A stretch of DNA of 62,410 nt from Roseivirga sp. (GTDB taxonomy: Bacteria > Bacteroidota > Bacteroidia > Cytophagales > Cyclobacteriaceae): assembly GCA_029262895.1 (NCBI GenBank), contig JAJCYM010000087.1, positions 1 through 62,410 on the forward strand, in the 5' to 3' direction. Shown here one piece after another: positions 1 to 7,193 of the stretch (position 1 is the first letter of the stretch; each line of letters opens with the position of its first letter). The notes below the pieces were generated by a model. It was given only the letters and a program-made list of their open reading frames with translations, had not been told where the DNA came from and did not search any database. Both the position numbers and the translations under genes were made by a program.

Positions 1-855
1 CTCGAAAGGAATTGAATTAACAGAGGTTCCTCCACCAATACGTCCAACATTAAAGCTGGTTTTCGCTCCATTTGAAGTGAATTTGGTGGCATCCAAAGTA
101 AAGTACTCAATGGCCTTGCCCAAAGCATGATGTGGATTGGCTACGCCAAAAGCTCCCCAGGAATGACCACCCTGTCCTTTAAAAACTGCCTTATATCGTT
201 TTGATCCTAGCCCCTTATTATTGACTCTGCCTATGGCACCTCCATCAATGGAAATCCAGGAATCGATTTTCAAGTCTGCAGATGCAAATAAGTGCCTCAC
301 TCCTCTTAGGTCTCCGAGTCCCTCTTCGCCTACTGTTCCGATAAAGAGTATATCCGCTTCTGTGCTTATATCCGCCTGCTTTATCGCCCGCAATGCGGTG
401 AGCACTACAATCAACCCGCGAGTATCGTCTCCAATTCCCGGAGCCAACATTGTATCTCCCTTAAACCTCACTTTTACATCCGTGCCTTCAGGAAACACCG
501 TATCCAAATGAGCATCGAGGGCAACAGTCCTGTTCCCCTTTGTTCCCGACTTTAATGCAATCACATTACCTACTTCATCTATCCAGGCCTTATCCGCTCC
601 CGCTTCCAGCAGCATTTCCTTAAACTTCAGGGCACGTTTTGTCTCCTTAAAAGGTGGTGCTTCAATTTCTGTAAGCAAAATCAAATCGGAATGTGATCTG
701 GGTTCCAATTCTTCAATAATTGCAAAGGCCCTTTCTATTTTCTTCTCATCGGAAAGGTTCTTGATTTCCTTGGTATAAGACTTGTCGATCTGAGCCGCAA
801 GGCTATTAATGCCAAACAAAACAAGTATTGACAGATAGGTGGTATATTTTATCAT
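1..855 (-). CDS. M20 family metallopeptidase, secreted, C-terminus cut by window edge
   Basis: The reverse strand reads open from an ATG at 853-855 to the window edge, giving the first 285 residues of a zinc peptidase of the M20 family (carboxypeptidase / tripeptidase T type). A signal peptide (about residues 1-21) ends in NSLAAQ, so the enzyme is probably periplasmic or lipid-free secreted. Metal-site motifs are visible: DAHLDT near residue 114 (His116, Asp118), GIGDDTRG near 141, and GEEGLGD near 176, where the double Glu contains the general base. The start of the lid (dimerisation) domain follows, with the GGHSWGAFG segment. The remaining metal ligands lie beyond base 1. The substrate cannot be told from the sequence; peptide degradation is the family role. 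No operon partner is visible. Confidence 0.88.
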   Translation of the reverse strand, partial: MIKYTTYLSILVLFGINSLAAQIDKSYTKEIKNLSDEKKIERAFAIIEELEPRSHSDLILLTEIEAPPFKETKRALKFKEMLLEAGADKAWIDEVGNVIALKSGTKGNRTVALDAHLDTVFPEGTDVKVRFKGDTMLAPGIGDDTRGLIVVLTALRAIKQADISTEADILFIGTVGEEGLGDLRGVRHLFASADLKIDSWISIDGGAIGRVNNKGLGSKRYKAVFKGQGGHSWGAFGVANPHHALGKAIEYFTLDATKFTSNGAKTSFNVGRIGGGTSVNSIPFE

Positions 856-968
856 GGGCTTTTATTAGACAGAAATATAGAATTTATTTCTCATTGCGCT
901 AAACCATTTTTGATGATAAGGGAGATTCAGTGCTGTAACTCACCGTGTAGTTCTTCGTAAATAAAACC

Positions 969-1187
969 ATGAATACCACGGTTTGGATAATACTTTGCAC
1001 TCTCCTGCTTGTGACCTACACCATCAGTTTTATGGCCTATCAAAGAGCCAGAAGGAGTCGCGAACAAAAACAAGACATTCCATTCTTTACTGCGGCTTTT
1101 ATTGGGCCTCTCCTGTTCTTTACAATGAACAATAACCAGCGCAAAGAAAGGCGCGATTTCATGAAAGGAAAGCGCAGGTTTTCTTAA
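969..1187 (+). CDS. small membrane protein of unknown function
   Basis: This is a 72-residue open frame starting with ATG. It has one strongly hydrophobic segment near residues 5-23, then a basic stretch rich in Arg, a second short hydrophobic segment (about 40-52), and a very basic tail ending KGKRRFS. The pattern (hydrophobic helices flanked by positive charge) is more protein-like than the overlapping reverse-strand frame. No family is recognised. It stands alone between the divergent M20 peptidase gene and cysE, so the context does not suggest a role. Confidence 0.5.
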   Translation: MNTTVWIILCTLLLVTYTISFMAYQRARRSREQKQDIPFFTAAFIGPLLFFTMNNNQRKERRDFMKGKRRFS

Positions 1188-1334
1188 TAAAATGTTAAGC
1201 CTGTTGGCCAAAAGTTAAAAGCTCAACCTTAGTCAAAATTCCACGTTCGCATTACTCGATATAGTCTCTACTGGTTCAAGCCGATTTAGCCGAACGCTTA
1301 AAATTGAGACTAATTTTACTCCTGAATTGAAGCC

Positions 1335-2171
1335 ATGAGTCCAAACTTCATAGACAAGCTTTATGTTGCCCAGCAAGCTTGTCCAACCTGCCCTTCTCAA
1401 AAAGAATTGATCAATTTCTTCGAAGAACTCTTAGGTGCTCTGTTTCCTCATTTCAGCCAGAGAAAATTCACGAGTCCGCAGGAGTTTCATCATCATCTGC
1501 AAAAATTGCAGCTTCAGCTAGAGCAACTTTTGGTCAGAAACCCATTTCAACAAGAAAAAGAAGTGAGCGAAGTCTCAGCTACTTTTTTCGAAGGTTTACC
1601 TGAGCTATATCAAAAGCTCGAACAGGATGTGACAGGGATATTTGAGGGTGATCCAGCTGCCAAAAGCCGCACTGAAGTGATAAGTACCTACCCTGGTTTT
1701 TATACCATAGCTGCCCACCGTGTAGCGCATGAACTTTATTTGCAGGGTGTTGACTTGCTACCAAGAATAATCTCCGAATATGCCCATAGCAGGACAGGAA
1801 TTGATATTCATCCGGGAGCAACTATAGGCAGCTTCTTCTGCATTGATCATGGTACTGGCGTGGTGATTGGTGAAACCACCATCATTGGTGACCACGTGAA
1901 AGTCTACCAGGGTGTAACACTTGGTGCGCTGAGTGTTGATAAGAAAGATGCCAAAACCAAGAGACATCCAACCATAGGCAACAACACCGTTATCTATGCC
2001 GGAGCAACAATTTTAGGTGGCAAAACTGAGATAGGCCATGATTGTGTCATCGGTGGTAATGTTTGGCTTACCCAGAGTGTCCCTCCCTATTCTAAAGTAT
2101 ATTACCAAGCCAAAATGAATAACGATTCTGGTGATACCGATACCATTATCTTTAAGGGAGGGATTGGTTAA
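1335..2171 (+). CDS. cysE: serine O-acetyltransferase
   Basis: Transfers an acetyl group from acetyl-CoA to L-serine, making O-acetylserine for cysteine synthesis in the cytoplasm. The protein has 278 residues, with an N-terminal helical region (about 1-130) and a C-terminal left-handed beta helix of hexapeptide repeats (about 155-260). The repeats run through HPGATIG, IDHGTGVVIGETTIIGD and GVTLGALS, with the catalytic His/Asp area in the first of these, and finish with AGATILGGKTEIGHDCVIGG. This architecture is that of CysE/EpsC-type enzymes. cysM follows 129 bases downstream on the same strand, so the pair probably covers both steps from serine to cysteine. Confidence 0.93.
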   Translation: MSPNFIDKLYVAQQACPTCPSQKELINFFEELLGALFPHFSQRKFTSPQEFHHHLQKLQLQLEQLLVRNPFQQEKEVSEVSATFFEGLPELYQKLEQDVTGIFEGDPAAKSRTEVISTYPGFYTIAAHRVAHELYLQGVDLLPRIISEYAHSRTGIDIHPGATIGSFFCIDHGTGVVIGETTIIGDHVKVYQGVTLGALSVDKKDAKTKRHPTIGNNTVIYAGATILGGKTEIGHDCVIGGNVWLTQSVPPYSKVYYQAKMNNDSGDTDTIIFKGGIG

Positions 2172-2252
2172 TTGGGTGATTTGTGAATTGGAAGATTGGT
2201 AAATGGGAAATGGTTAATTGGAAAATTGGGAAAACGGCTATCTGTGTTTTTA

Positions 2253-2280
2253 CTTGGAGCTTGTGGCTTGGAGCTTGTGG
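2253..2280. repeat. short tandem repeat between cysE and cysM
   Basis: Two perfect head-to-tail copies of the 14-mer CTTGGAGCTTGTGG. The 60 bases before them are also low in complexity, made of degenerate repeats of ATTGG/AATTGG. No coding potential is seen. This kind of slippage-prone spacer could affect cysM expression, but no regulatory role is shown. Confidence 0.7.
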
Positions 2281-2300
2281 CTTAAAACTTGAATCTTAAA

Positions 2301-3179
2301 ATGAAATTAGAGCAACTTATTGGCAATACGCCCTTGGTGGAATATAAGGGGATAAGCCCAAACCCTCATGTCAAAATTTTTGGAAAGCTGGAGGGAAACA
2401 ACCCGGGTGGATCTGTGAAGGACCGAGCAGCTTATGGTATGATCACCGCAGCACTGGAACGTGGTGATATCAAAGTTGGCGATCAATTGGTAGAAGCCAC
2501 CAGTGGCAATACAGGTATTGCGCTGGCCATGATTGCACAAATAATGGGTTTGAAGATGACCCTTATTATGCCAGACAACTCCACCCGCGAAAGAGTTTTG
2601 GCCATGGAAGCCTATGGTGGAAAAGTAATCCTTACCCCCGCTGCTCAAACCATTGAGTATTCCCGTACACTGGCCGATGAAATGGCCGCTAGTGGAGACT
2701 ACTTTCTATTGAACCAGTTTGGCAATGCGGACAATTATAAAATGCACTACCGTACCACAGGTCCAGAAATCTGGAAGGACACTGAAGGTCAAATTACCCA
2801 CTTTGTCTCGGCTATGGGCACCACTGGTACCATTATGGGTGTCTCTCGTTATCTGAAAGAGCAGAACCCAGCCGTACAAATTGTGGGTACGCAACCCACA
2901 GATGGCTCCAAAATCCCCGGAATCAGAAGATGGTCACCAGAGTTCTTACCCAAAATATTTGAACCAGACCGTGTAGACCGGGTGATTGATGTGAGTCAGG
3001 AAGAAGCCACCGTCACTACCCGTAGAATGGCTAAGGAAGAAGGAGTTTTGGCCGGTATGAGTTCAGGCGGTTCTCTAACTGCCGCTCTCCAAATAGCTTC
3101 CGAAATTGAAGAAGGGGTGATAGTGCATATTATATGTGATCGTGGTGATCGGTATTTGAGTAGTGATTTATTTGGTTAA
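2301..3179 (+). CDS. cysM: cysteine synthase B-type (O-acetylserine sulfhydrylase)
   Basis: A PLP enzyme that makes cysteine from O-acetylserine and sulfide, or another sulfur donor. The 292-residue protein shows the lysine motif NPGGSVKDRAAY (Schiff-base Lys), the substrate loop TSGNTG, the phosphate-binding glycine loop GTTGT and the C-terminal SSGGSL. The short C-terminus and the segment GSKIPGIRRW fit CysM better than CysK. An upstream in-frame TTG would add four residues, but the ATG at 2301 is preferred because it starts the usual MKLEQLIGNTPLV-type N-terminus. It lies directly downstream of cysE on the same strand, separated by a repeat-rich spacer. Confidence 0.92.
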   Translation: MKLEQLIGNTPLVEYKGISPNPHVKIFGKLEGNNPGGSVKDRAAYGMITAALERGDIKVGDQLVEATSGNTGIALAMIAQIMGLKMTLIMPDNSTRERVLAMEAYGGKVILTPAAQTIEYSRTLADEMAASGDYFLLNQFGNADNYKMHYRTTGPEIWKDTEGQITHFVSAMGTTGTIMGVSRYLKEQNPAVQIVGTQPTDGSKIPGIRRWSPEFLPKIFEPDRVDRVIDVSQEEATVTTRRMAKEEGVLAGMSSGGSLTAALQIASEIEEGVIVHIICDRGDRYLSSDLFG

Positions 3180-3443
3180 ACTTAGCAAGCCATCACTGGG
3201 ATTCTTTATTTGAATAATAGAATTGACACTTCCTATCCAAGGGTTCTCACAATACCTCTTAACCGCTTCTTGAAATCATTAGAGGGCATTATTCCATAAC
3301 AGCTGGTCAAATCGATACCAACTTATATCGATTTAAATAAAAGAGACTATCCAATTTACTTTTGTTTATTTTTATATCTAATTGATTTTTATAGAAATAT
3401 TTATGAAATTTCTACTATTAATAAATAAAACATTGATGTACCT

Positions 3444-4889
3444 ATGTCACAAAAATCGATCACCTCATATACCTTTTTAACAAACTCAAACTTCCAAATG
3501 CAGTTTTCACTTGCTGAAGAATCTAAAACCTTTAGTAAGCTGAATATAATGGATGAAGTTTCTCAATCAATCCCATTACTTGCCGAAGATGCCTCATCTG
3601 GCTCCACCTCTTCTTATTCCTGGAAAGGACTTTTTGAAAATAGCCAAGTAGCTCAACGTGATAACCTTATTGATGATAGTAATGGCACTGTGAGCAGTGG
3701 TGATATGACAGACATGATGAATATGCCGTCAATTGTAAAGTCGTTTACTGACCAGAGCTATGCAATTAGCTATGGTTTTTTTGATGCGGCTTCAGGTGCT
3801 GGAGGGTTAACTAATGAGGATCAATGCTATGCCTATTTTACTGATTCATACCAACGGTGGATGGCAGGCCTGGTCGCGGCCTATCCTGACGCGGCCAAAA
3901 AGGCACTGCATGAATTTATTTTGCCCGGTGCACATGACTCAGGAATGAACACCTTAGCCAATTGCGAAAACATATTAAATCAATTACCTGTTCAAGTAGT
4001 CAAAGACATTCTTAATGCCCTCTGTCCAAAACTAAAAATCGGAACAGACATCATCAACGAGGCGCTATTTGCTATTCGTAACATCGCCATCACACAGAAA
4101 GATAGTTTTACTACAATGCTTGATTTAGGCATTCGCTATTTTGACTTTCGTCCTGGAAAACTATATTCGACCATTCAGGATCTAGTACCTGAATCACAAA
4201 AAAACACACTTTATCACCAGCATAACTTTATTCCGGGAGCAAGCTATGAAGACTTCTTAGTAGAATTACTGGAATGGCTAGATGCTAACCCTTCCGAAAT
4301 AGTAGTAGTTAGTTGCAACACTCAGGGGATGGCTGAAACTACAATGCATCCGACACAAACCGAACTTGACAATGTTCTTACTGATGCTATCGTAAAATCA
4401 AAAATCAAAGAAAACTCAATAGTTACAGGTGATAAAAATGATTTAAGCAACTCCTACGAACAACTCATCAAAGCCAAGAAACGGTTAATCTTTTTAAATC
4501 AAATTGGTGCAAGCCCTGCTACAAGTAAGTATGACTCATATTATCAAGGTAACTATTCAACATTAAGCCCTGGGAACATCATTAAAGCACTTGAAAAGAT
4601 GAACAAAGCTGGGCAAGCGGGCAGCACATATACTGTTTTGCAAATTCAGGGCACCGCTACTGGAGTCGATGCGGTTATCTTGCCATCATTAGTCCCGTAC
4701 AGTTTAACTTCTTCGCCACTCATGTCGACAAAGGCATATTTCGATCACAGTACCTTACCATGGCTATTGAATAATGTAAATAAAAACCTAAGCAGCGATT
4801 ACCTCACAATTGTTTTGAATGATTTTGCAGATAACGCCACTGTTAGCCACTGTATAAGCATTTGTAAACAACGGATGAATCTTCTTTAA
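3444..4889 (+). CDS. PI-PLC X-domain-like protein
   Basis: A 481-residue protein with a phosphatidylinositol-specific phospholipase C X-type barrel in its middle. Visible motifs are LPGAHDSG (His164, the likely general base), LDLGIRYFDFRPG around 227-239, and YHQHNF (His258/His260, candidate second catalytic His), followed by a LEWLDANPSEIVVV strand. These match the bacterial PI-PLC X order. The first about 140 residues are unlike that domain and contain no signal peptide; the C-terminal part is unassigned. Bacterial family members cleave phosphoinositides or GPI anchors, but the true substrate is unknown. The gene stands alone at the left edge of an accessory region, just before integron-like cassettes. 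Confidence 0.75.
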   Translation: MSQKSITSYTFLTNSNFQMQFSLAEESKTFSKLNIMDEVSQSIPLLAEDASSGSTSSYSWKGLFENSQVAQRDNLIDDSNGTVSSGDMTDMMNMPSIVKSFTDQSYAISYGFFDAASGAGGLTNEDQCYAYFTDSYQRWMAGLVAAYPDAAKKALHEFILPGAHDSGMNTLANCENILNQLPVQVVKDILNALCPKLKIGTDIINEALFAIRNIAITQKDSFTTMLDLGIRYFDFRPGKLYSTIQDLVPESQKNTLYHQHNFIPGASYEDFLVELLEWLDANPSEIVVVSCNTQGMAETTMHPTQTELDNVLTDAIVKSKIKENSIVTGDKNDLSNSYEQLIKAKKRLIFLNQIGASPATSKYDSYYQGNYSTLSPGNIIKALEKMNKAGQAGSTYTVLQIQGTATGVDAVILPSLVPYSLTSSPLMSTKAYFDHSTLPWLLNNVNKNLSSDYLTIVLNDFADNATVSHCISICKQRMNLL

Positions 4890-4925
4890 ATAGAATTAGA
4901 CTAATGTCACCCGCTGGCCCCACTC

Positions 4926-5002
4926 CTAGTCTTAGCGTCTCGCTGAGACATCAGCTAGAAGGCTCGTTAAGCAAAAAGGTCTTAGCGAGACACTAAGACC
5001 AG
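4926..5002. repeat. intergenic palindromic repeat, copy 1 (both arms)
   Basis: The left arm (4926-4949) contains TCTTAGCGTCTCGCTGAGA and the right arm (4978-5002) contains CTTAGCGAGACACTAAGACC. Over 21 bases the arms are inverted copies with two mismatches. Each arm also folds by itself, for example GTCTC-GCT-GAGAC. Related copies occur at 7104, 9914, 16446, 19750 and 20741, with weaker ones near 18027 and 37552. Confidence 0.8.
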
Positions 5003-5084
5003 AAGGAGATTAAGCAGAAGTACAAAAACAACCGAGATTTATACACTCGTAGCTGCTCACTTTTTTAAAAAGCAAAAACCCATT

Positions 5085-5139
5085 AGATTGATAATCATAA
5101 AAAAGATATATCATCAATATCGATATACAATTGTTGGGT
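5085..5139 (+). other. cassette boundary: attC-like right end with core GTTGGGT
   Basis: An AT-rich stretch with ATATCGATAT and a TATATC/GATATA inverted repeat ends in the 7-mer GTTGGGT at 5133-5139. This fits the integron consensus GTTRRRY. The exact reverse complement, ACCCAAC, begins the attC-like palindrome at 6303, as expected if 5134-6488 moved as one cassette. The left half of this upstream site is not clear. It could be a degenerate attC or the remains of an attI. A very similar AT-rich right end (GATATACAAT followed by GTTGG) occurs at 21992-22006. Confidence 0.55.
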
Positions 5140-5157
5140 GCTATAAGAGAATCTTGA

Positions 5158-6078
5158 ATGGAAAAAAAATGGGACTTGTTCATAAGTCATGCTAGTGAAG
5201 ATAAAAAATCTCTGGTAAGACCTTTAGCCAAGGAGTTTCTCAAAACCAACCTTAAGGTTTGGTATGATGAGTTTGTTTTGGAAGTCGGAGACAGCTTGAG
5301 GCAATCAATAGACAGAGGAATAAGAGATTCTAACTTTGGAGTCATCATATTGAGCCGAGATTTTTTCAAGAAGAACTGGCCACAAAAAGAATTGAATGGT
5401 CTCTTTTCCAAAGAAGCTATATCGGGACAATCTGTGCTTATTCCCATTTGGCACAACATTGAAGTTCAAGAGGTTTTCCAATATTCTCCCATTATGGCCG
5501 ATGTGGTGGCAATAAATAGCGCCACGAAAAGCATTAAGGAAATTGCAAAGGAAATCTCTCAAAAGGTACTTAAACGTCCGGTTACAGTTGATGAGGCTCT
5601 TTCAAAAGCAGGTTCATTTATGCATTTCAGCAAATTTGACAGAAAGCGAATTTTGTTGGAAATATTCTACAGGATCGATATGCTATCTCATTATGAAGAA
5701 GAAGCCTTTGATATTCCATTGTGGGATGATGAATGGGAAAAATTTGTTGAAGAAAAAGACTTTGTTCGACAGAAATACAATTTGCCCGATGGCCTTTATG
5801 AGCTAGGAGAACCTTGGAACAAGGGAGATATAAAGGACATGAAAGGGGCTATTAAGAAGTGGTTATATAGAAAAAATACAGACTCAGAAATTCAAGAATT
5901 CGTTGACAAACTTCATTACTGGCATGATGTAGACATGTACTATGTACTTTTTGGTTTTCCAAACAATTTAAACAGCGCCGAGGTTGCCAAAATTCTGAAT
6001 GATGCAATTTTTGAGGCCGGAAGGAAAAATTCAGAAAAAAGTGACCCTCGCCCAAAACCTGCCCTTTTGCTCAGATAA
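5158..6078 (+). CDS. TIR domain protein (predicted NADase-type effector)
   Basis: A 306-residue protein beginning with a TIR domain (about 1-140). It has the opening strand WDLFISHASEDK, the BB-loop region VWYDEFVLEVGDSLRQSID, and WPQKEL, whose Glu78 sits where catalytic Glu lies in NAD-cleaving TIR domains (family knowledge). The C-terminal half (about 145-306) is charged, helical and not recognised; it may sense a trigger. No transmembrane segment is seen. The gene starts 19 bases after the cassette core GTTGGGT and is the first gene of an integron-like cassette that also holds a SymE-like fragment. A role in anti-phage defence by NAD depletion is an inference from domain and context; signalling or virulence roles are alternatives. 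Confidence 0.82.
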   Translation: MEKKWDLFISHASEDKKSLVRPLAKEFLKTNLKVWYDEFVLEVGDSLRQSIDRGIRDSNFGVIILSRDFFKKNWPQKELNGLFSKEAISGQSVLIPIWHNIEVQEVFQYSPIMADVVAINSATKSIKEIAKEISQKVLKRPVTVDEALSKAGSFMHFSKFDRKRILLEIFYRIDMLSHYEEEAFDIPLWDDEWEKFVEEKDFVRQKYNLPDGLYELGEPWNKGDIKDMKGAIKKWLYRKNTDSEIQEFVDKLHYWHDVDMYYVLFGFPNNLNSAEVAKILNDAIFEAGRKNSEKSDPRPKPALLLR

Positions 6079-6120
6079 GGCCAATTGACCTATATCAATT
6101 ACTATTTAGAAGTTCTTGAA

Positions 6121-6298
6121 TTGAAAATTCACGGTAAGTTCCGTGCAAGAACATGGGACAATACGACTGTTCCTGAAATTTAGGCTTGAAGGCAGATGGT
6201 TAGAAGAATTGGGATTTAAGGAAGGCGAACAAGTCCAAATCGACCAACGGCAAAACAAGCTAACAATAACACTCCACAAAGAACACGAAGAAGAATAA
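6121..6298 (+). pseudogene. SymE-like toxin, broken by a one-base frameshift
   Basis: Reading from 6121 gives LKIHGKFRARTWDNTTVPEI and then a TAG stop. Moving by one base at 6181-6182 restores RLEGRWLEELGFKEGEQVQI, followed by DQRQNKLTITL and a stop at 6296-6298. The joined sequence matches the SymE toxin pattern (PEIRLxGxWLEExGFxxGxxVxI), an AbrB-fold family in which E. coli SymE is an SOS-induced toxin. The extra T lies in GAAATTTAGG. The first segment continues in frame from the TIR gene after its stop, with a possible TTG start at 6121. It is either a dead gene or a sequencing/recoding event. The last codon is four bases before the attC-like site, so it belongs to the same cassette as the TIR gene. 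Confidence 0.72.
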
Positions 6299-6302
6299 CT
6301 GC

Positions 6303-6494
6303 ACCCAACAAGAGCTATACGTAATGCGGGGTTCAGTTGTAAAGGAAAGACAGGTGTTTCATAGGCCGCCAAAGCTGCGCTTTGCCTTTCTTTCAGTAAA
6401 TTTAAAGCCAAAGACACAGTTTTGGCTACCGTCTGTGCGGCTCGAAAGGTTACTGCCTTGAAGTCCCGCACTACGCATAGCCAGAACGTTGGCA
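6303..6494 (+). other. attC-like integron recombination site 1
   Basis: The outer cores are ACCCAAC (6303-6309) and GTTGGCA (6488-6494). The inner arms are GCTATACGTAATGCGGG (6314-6330) and CCCGCACTACGCATAGC (6465-6481), complementary except for two positions. The loop between the arms is about 134 bases and contains further GC-rich palindromes, so the whole site is longer than a typical attC but similar in design. It starts right after the SymE-like stop codon. The next gene begins 12 bases after the site. Confidence 0.72.
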
Positions 6495-6506
6495 ACAATT
6501 AAATAA

Positions 6507-6926
6507 ATGACTGAGAAAAATAATTATTTTGAATGGAGTGATGCTTGGGTTTTTCTATCACTCTCGAATTACGATAATGAATTTAAACCTATTGAGTTAT
6601 CGAATATAATTGGGATTGGTGATATGTTGAATCATGCAATATTCGTGCCGGATGAATTAAGACAGGGCTTTAGAAAGTTAATATTAAAAGGACTTATTGA
6701 AATAAGGGGGAATGAGATCCGATTGACGAATCTTGGGATTGAAGTAAAAACCAAAACAAAAGGAGGCCTATTCTCTCAAGTGGACAATTGCTTAAAAAGA
6801 TTAAACTCCCCGAGGTTGAAACTGATGGAGATTGTAAGAGAAGCCGAAACACCTCTAGACTTTCTAAGTGATGCATCAATTGAAGAAGGATATAAAAAAT
6901 ATAAAACTGTTGCCAACAATGGCTAA
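6507..6926 (+). CDS. cassette-borne protein of unknown function
   Basis: A 139-residue soluble protein that I cannot assign to a named family. It begins with an aromatic-rich segment (NNYFEWSDAWVFLSLS), followed by helices and LRQGFRKLILKGLIEIRGNE with an LTNLG turn, which resembles a winged-helix or small alpha/beta fold. The C-terminus is charged. The gene lies alone in a cassette between two attC-like sites. Its last five codons (VANNG) run into the second site, so the stop codon lies inside the recombination site. This tight packing is typical of integron cassette genes. Expression probably depends on a promoter upstream of the array, since almost no space is left for one here. Confidence 0.8.
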   Translation: MTEKNNYFEWSDAWVFLSLSNYDNEFKPIELSNIIGIGDMLNHAIFVPDELRQGFRKLILKGLIEIRGNEIRLTNLGIEVKTKTKGGLFSQVDNCLKRLNSPRLKLMEIVREAETPLDFLSDASIEEGYKKYKTVANNG

Positions 6927-6983
6927 AAATCATAGACCTAACCAACCAAACCGTTTCTACGCTTTTTAGCCGGGACGTTATCG
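6911..6983 (+). other. attC-like integron recombination site 2
   Basis: This 73-base site begins with TGCCAAC (6911-6917), the exact reverse complement of GTTGGCA (6488-6494) that opens its cassette. The inner arms GGCTAAAAATCATAG (6921-6935) and CTACGCTTTTTAGCC (6957-6971) pair at 13 of 15 positions around a 21-base loop. The right core is GTTATCG (6977-6983), preceded by GGGAC. Size, arm order and bulges fit a standard attC folded as single-stranded DNA. Confidence 0.78.
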
Positions 6984-7002
6984 GTAATTCTAGAAGCGAG
7001 AT

Positions 7003-7107
7003 ATGTTAGATAATTGCTATGGACAACATGGATGGAAAGAGTTTCATAGAAACCGAAAGGACATTCTTGAGGAATACGATAAAATTTTAGAGCAGAACCC
7101 CAACTAG
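7003..7107 (+). pseudogene. short ORF fragment cut off by a palindromic repeat
   Basis: An ATG at 7003, 20 bases after the right core of attC-like site 2, opens a 34-codon frame. It reads MLDNCYGQHGWKEFHRNRKD followed by ILEEYDKILEQNPN. The composition is protein-like (alternating charge, Trp, Tyr), but the frame ends at TAG 7105-7107, inside the left arm of the dispersed repeat (7104-7127). The simplest reading is the N-terminus of a third cassette gene whose remainder was lost when the repeat arrived. No product can be named. Confidence 0.45.
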
Positions 7108-7127
7108 TCTTGGCGTCTCGCTGAGAC
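7104..7127. repeat. intergenic palindromic repeat, copy 2 (left arm only)
   Basis: Contains CTAGTCTTGGCGTCTCGCTG followed by AGAC, nearly identical to the left arm at 4926. No right arm follows before the molybdenum hydroxylase gene, so this is a solo or truncated copy. It overlaps the stop codon of the short frame that starts at 7003. Confidence 0.7.
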
Positions 7128-7193
7128 ATTAAATAGACCAAACCTTATGCATAAAGCTTACTCTGAATAGAGGGACTTGACAGTGAATCTAAT

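Noticed and set aside
927-1211. Reverse-strand 94-codon open frame over the small membrane protein gene
   Set aside because: Composition is poor, and the plus-strand frame in the same place has a membrane-protein pattern.
3311-3332. ATCGATA/TATCGAT hairpin upstream of the PI-PLC gene as an operator
   Set aside because: AT-rich seven-base stem with no linked regulator; too common to claim.
6106-6498. Reverse-strand 130-codon frame over the attC-like site
   Set aside because: It covers the SymE-like remnant and the palindrome; long open frames arise easily in palindromic DNA, and the residues show no protein-like pattern.
7077-7083. CGATAAA as the start of a third attC (complement of GTTATCG at 6977)
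   Set aside because: One mismatch, it lies inside the short reading frame, and no paired arms follow.
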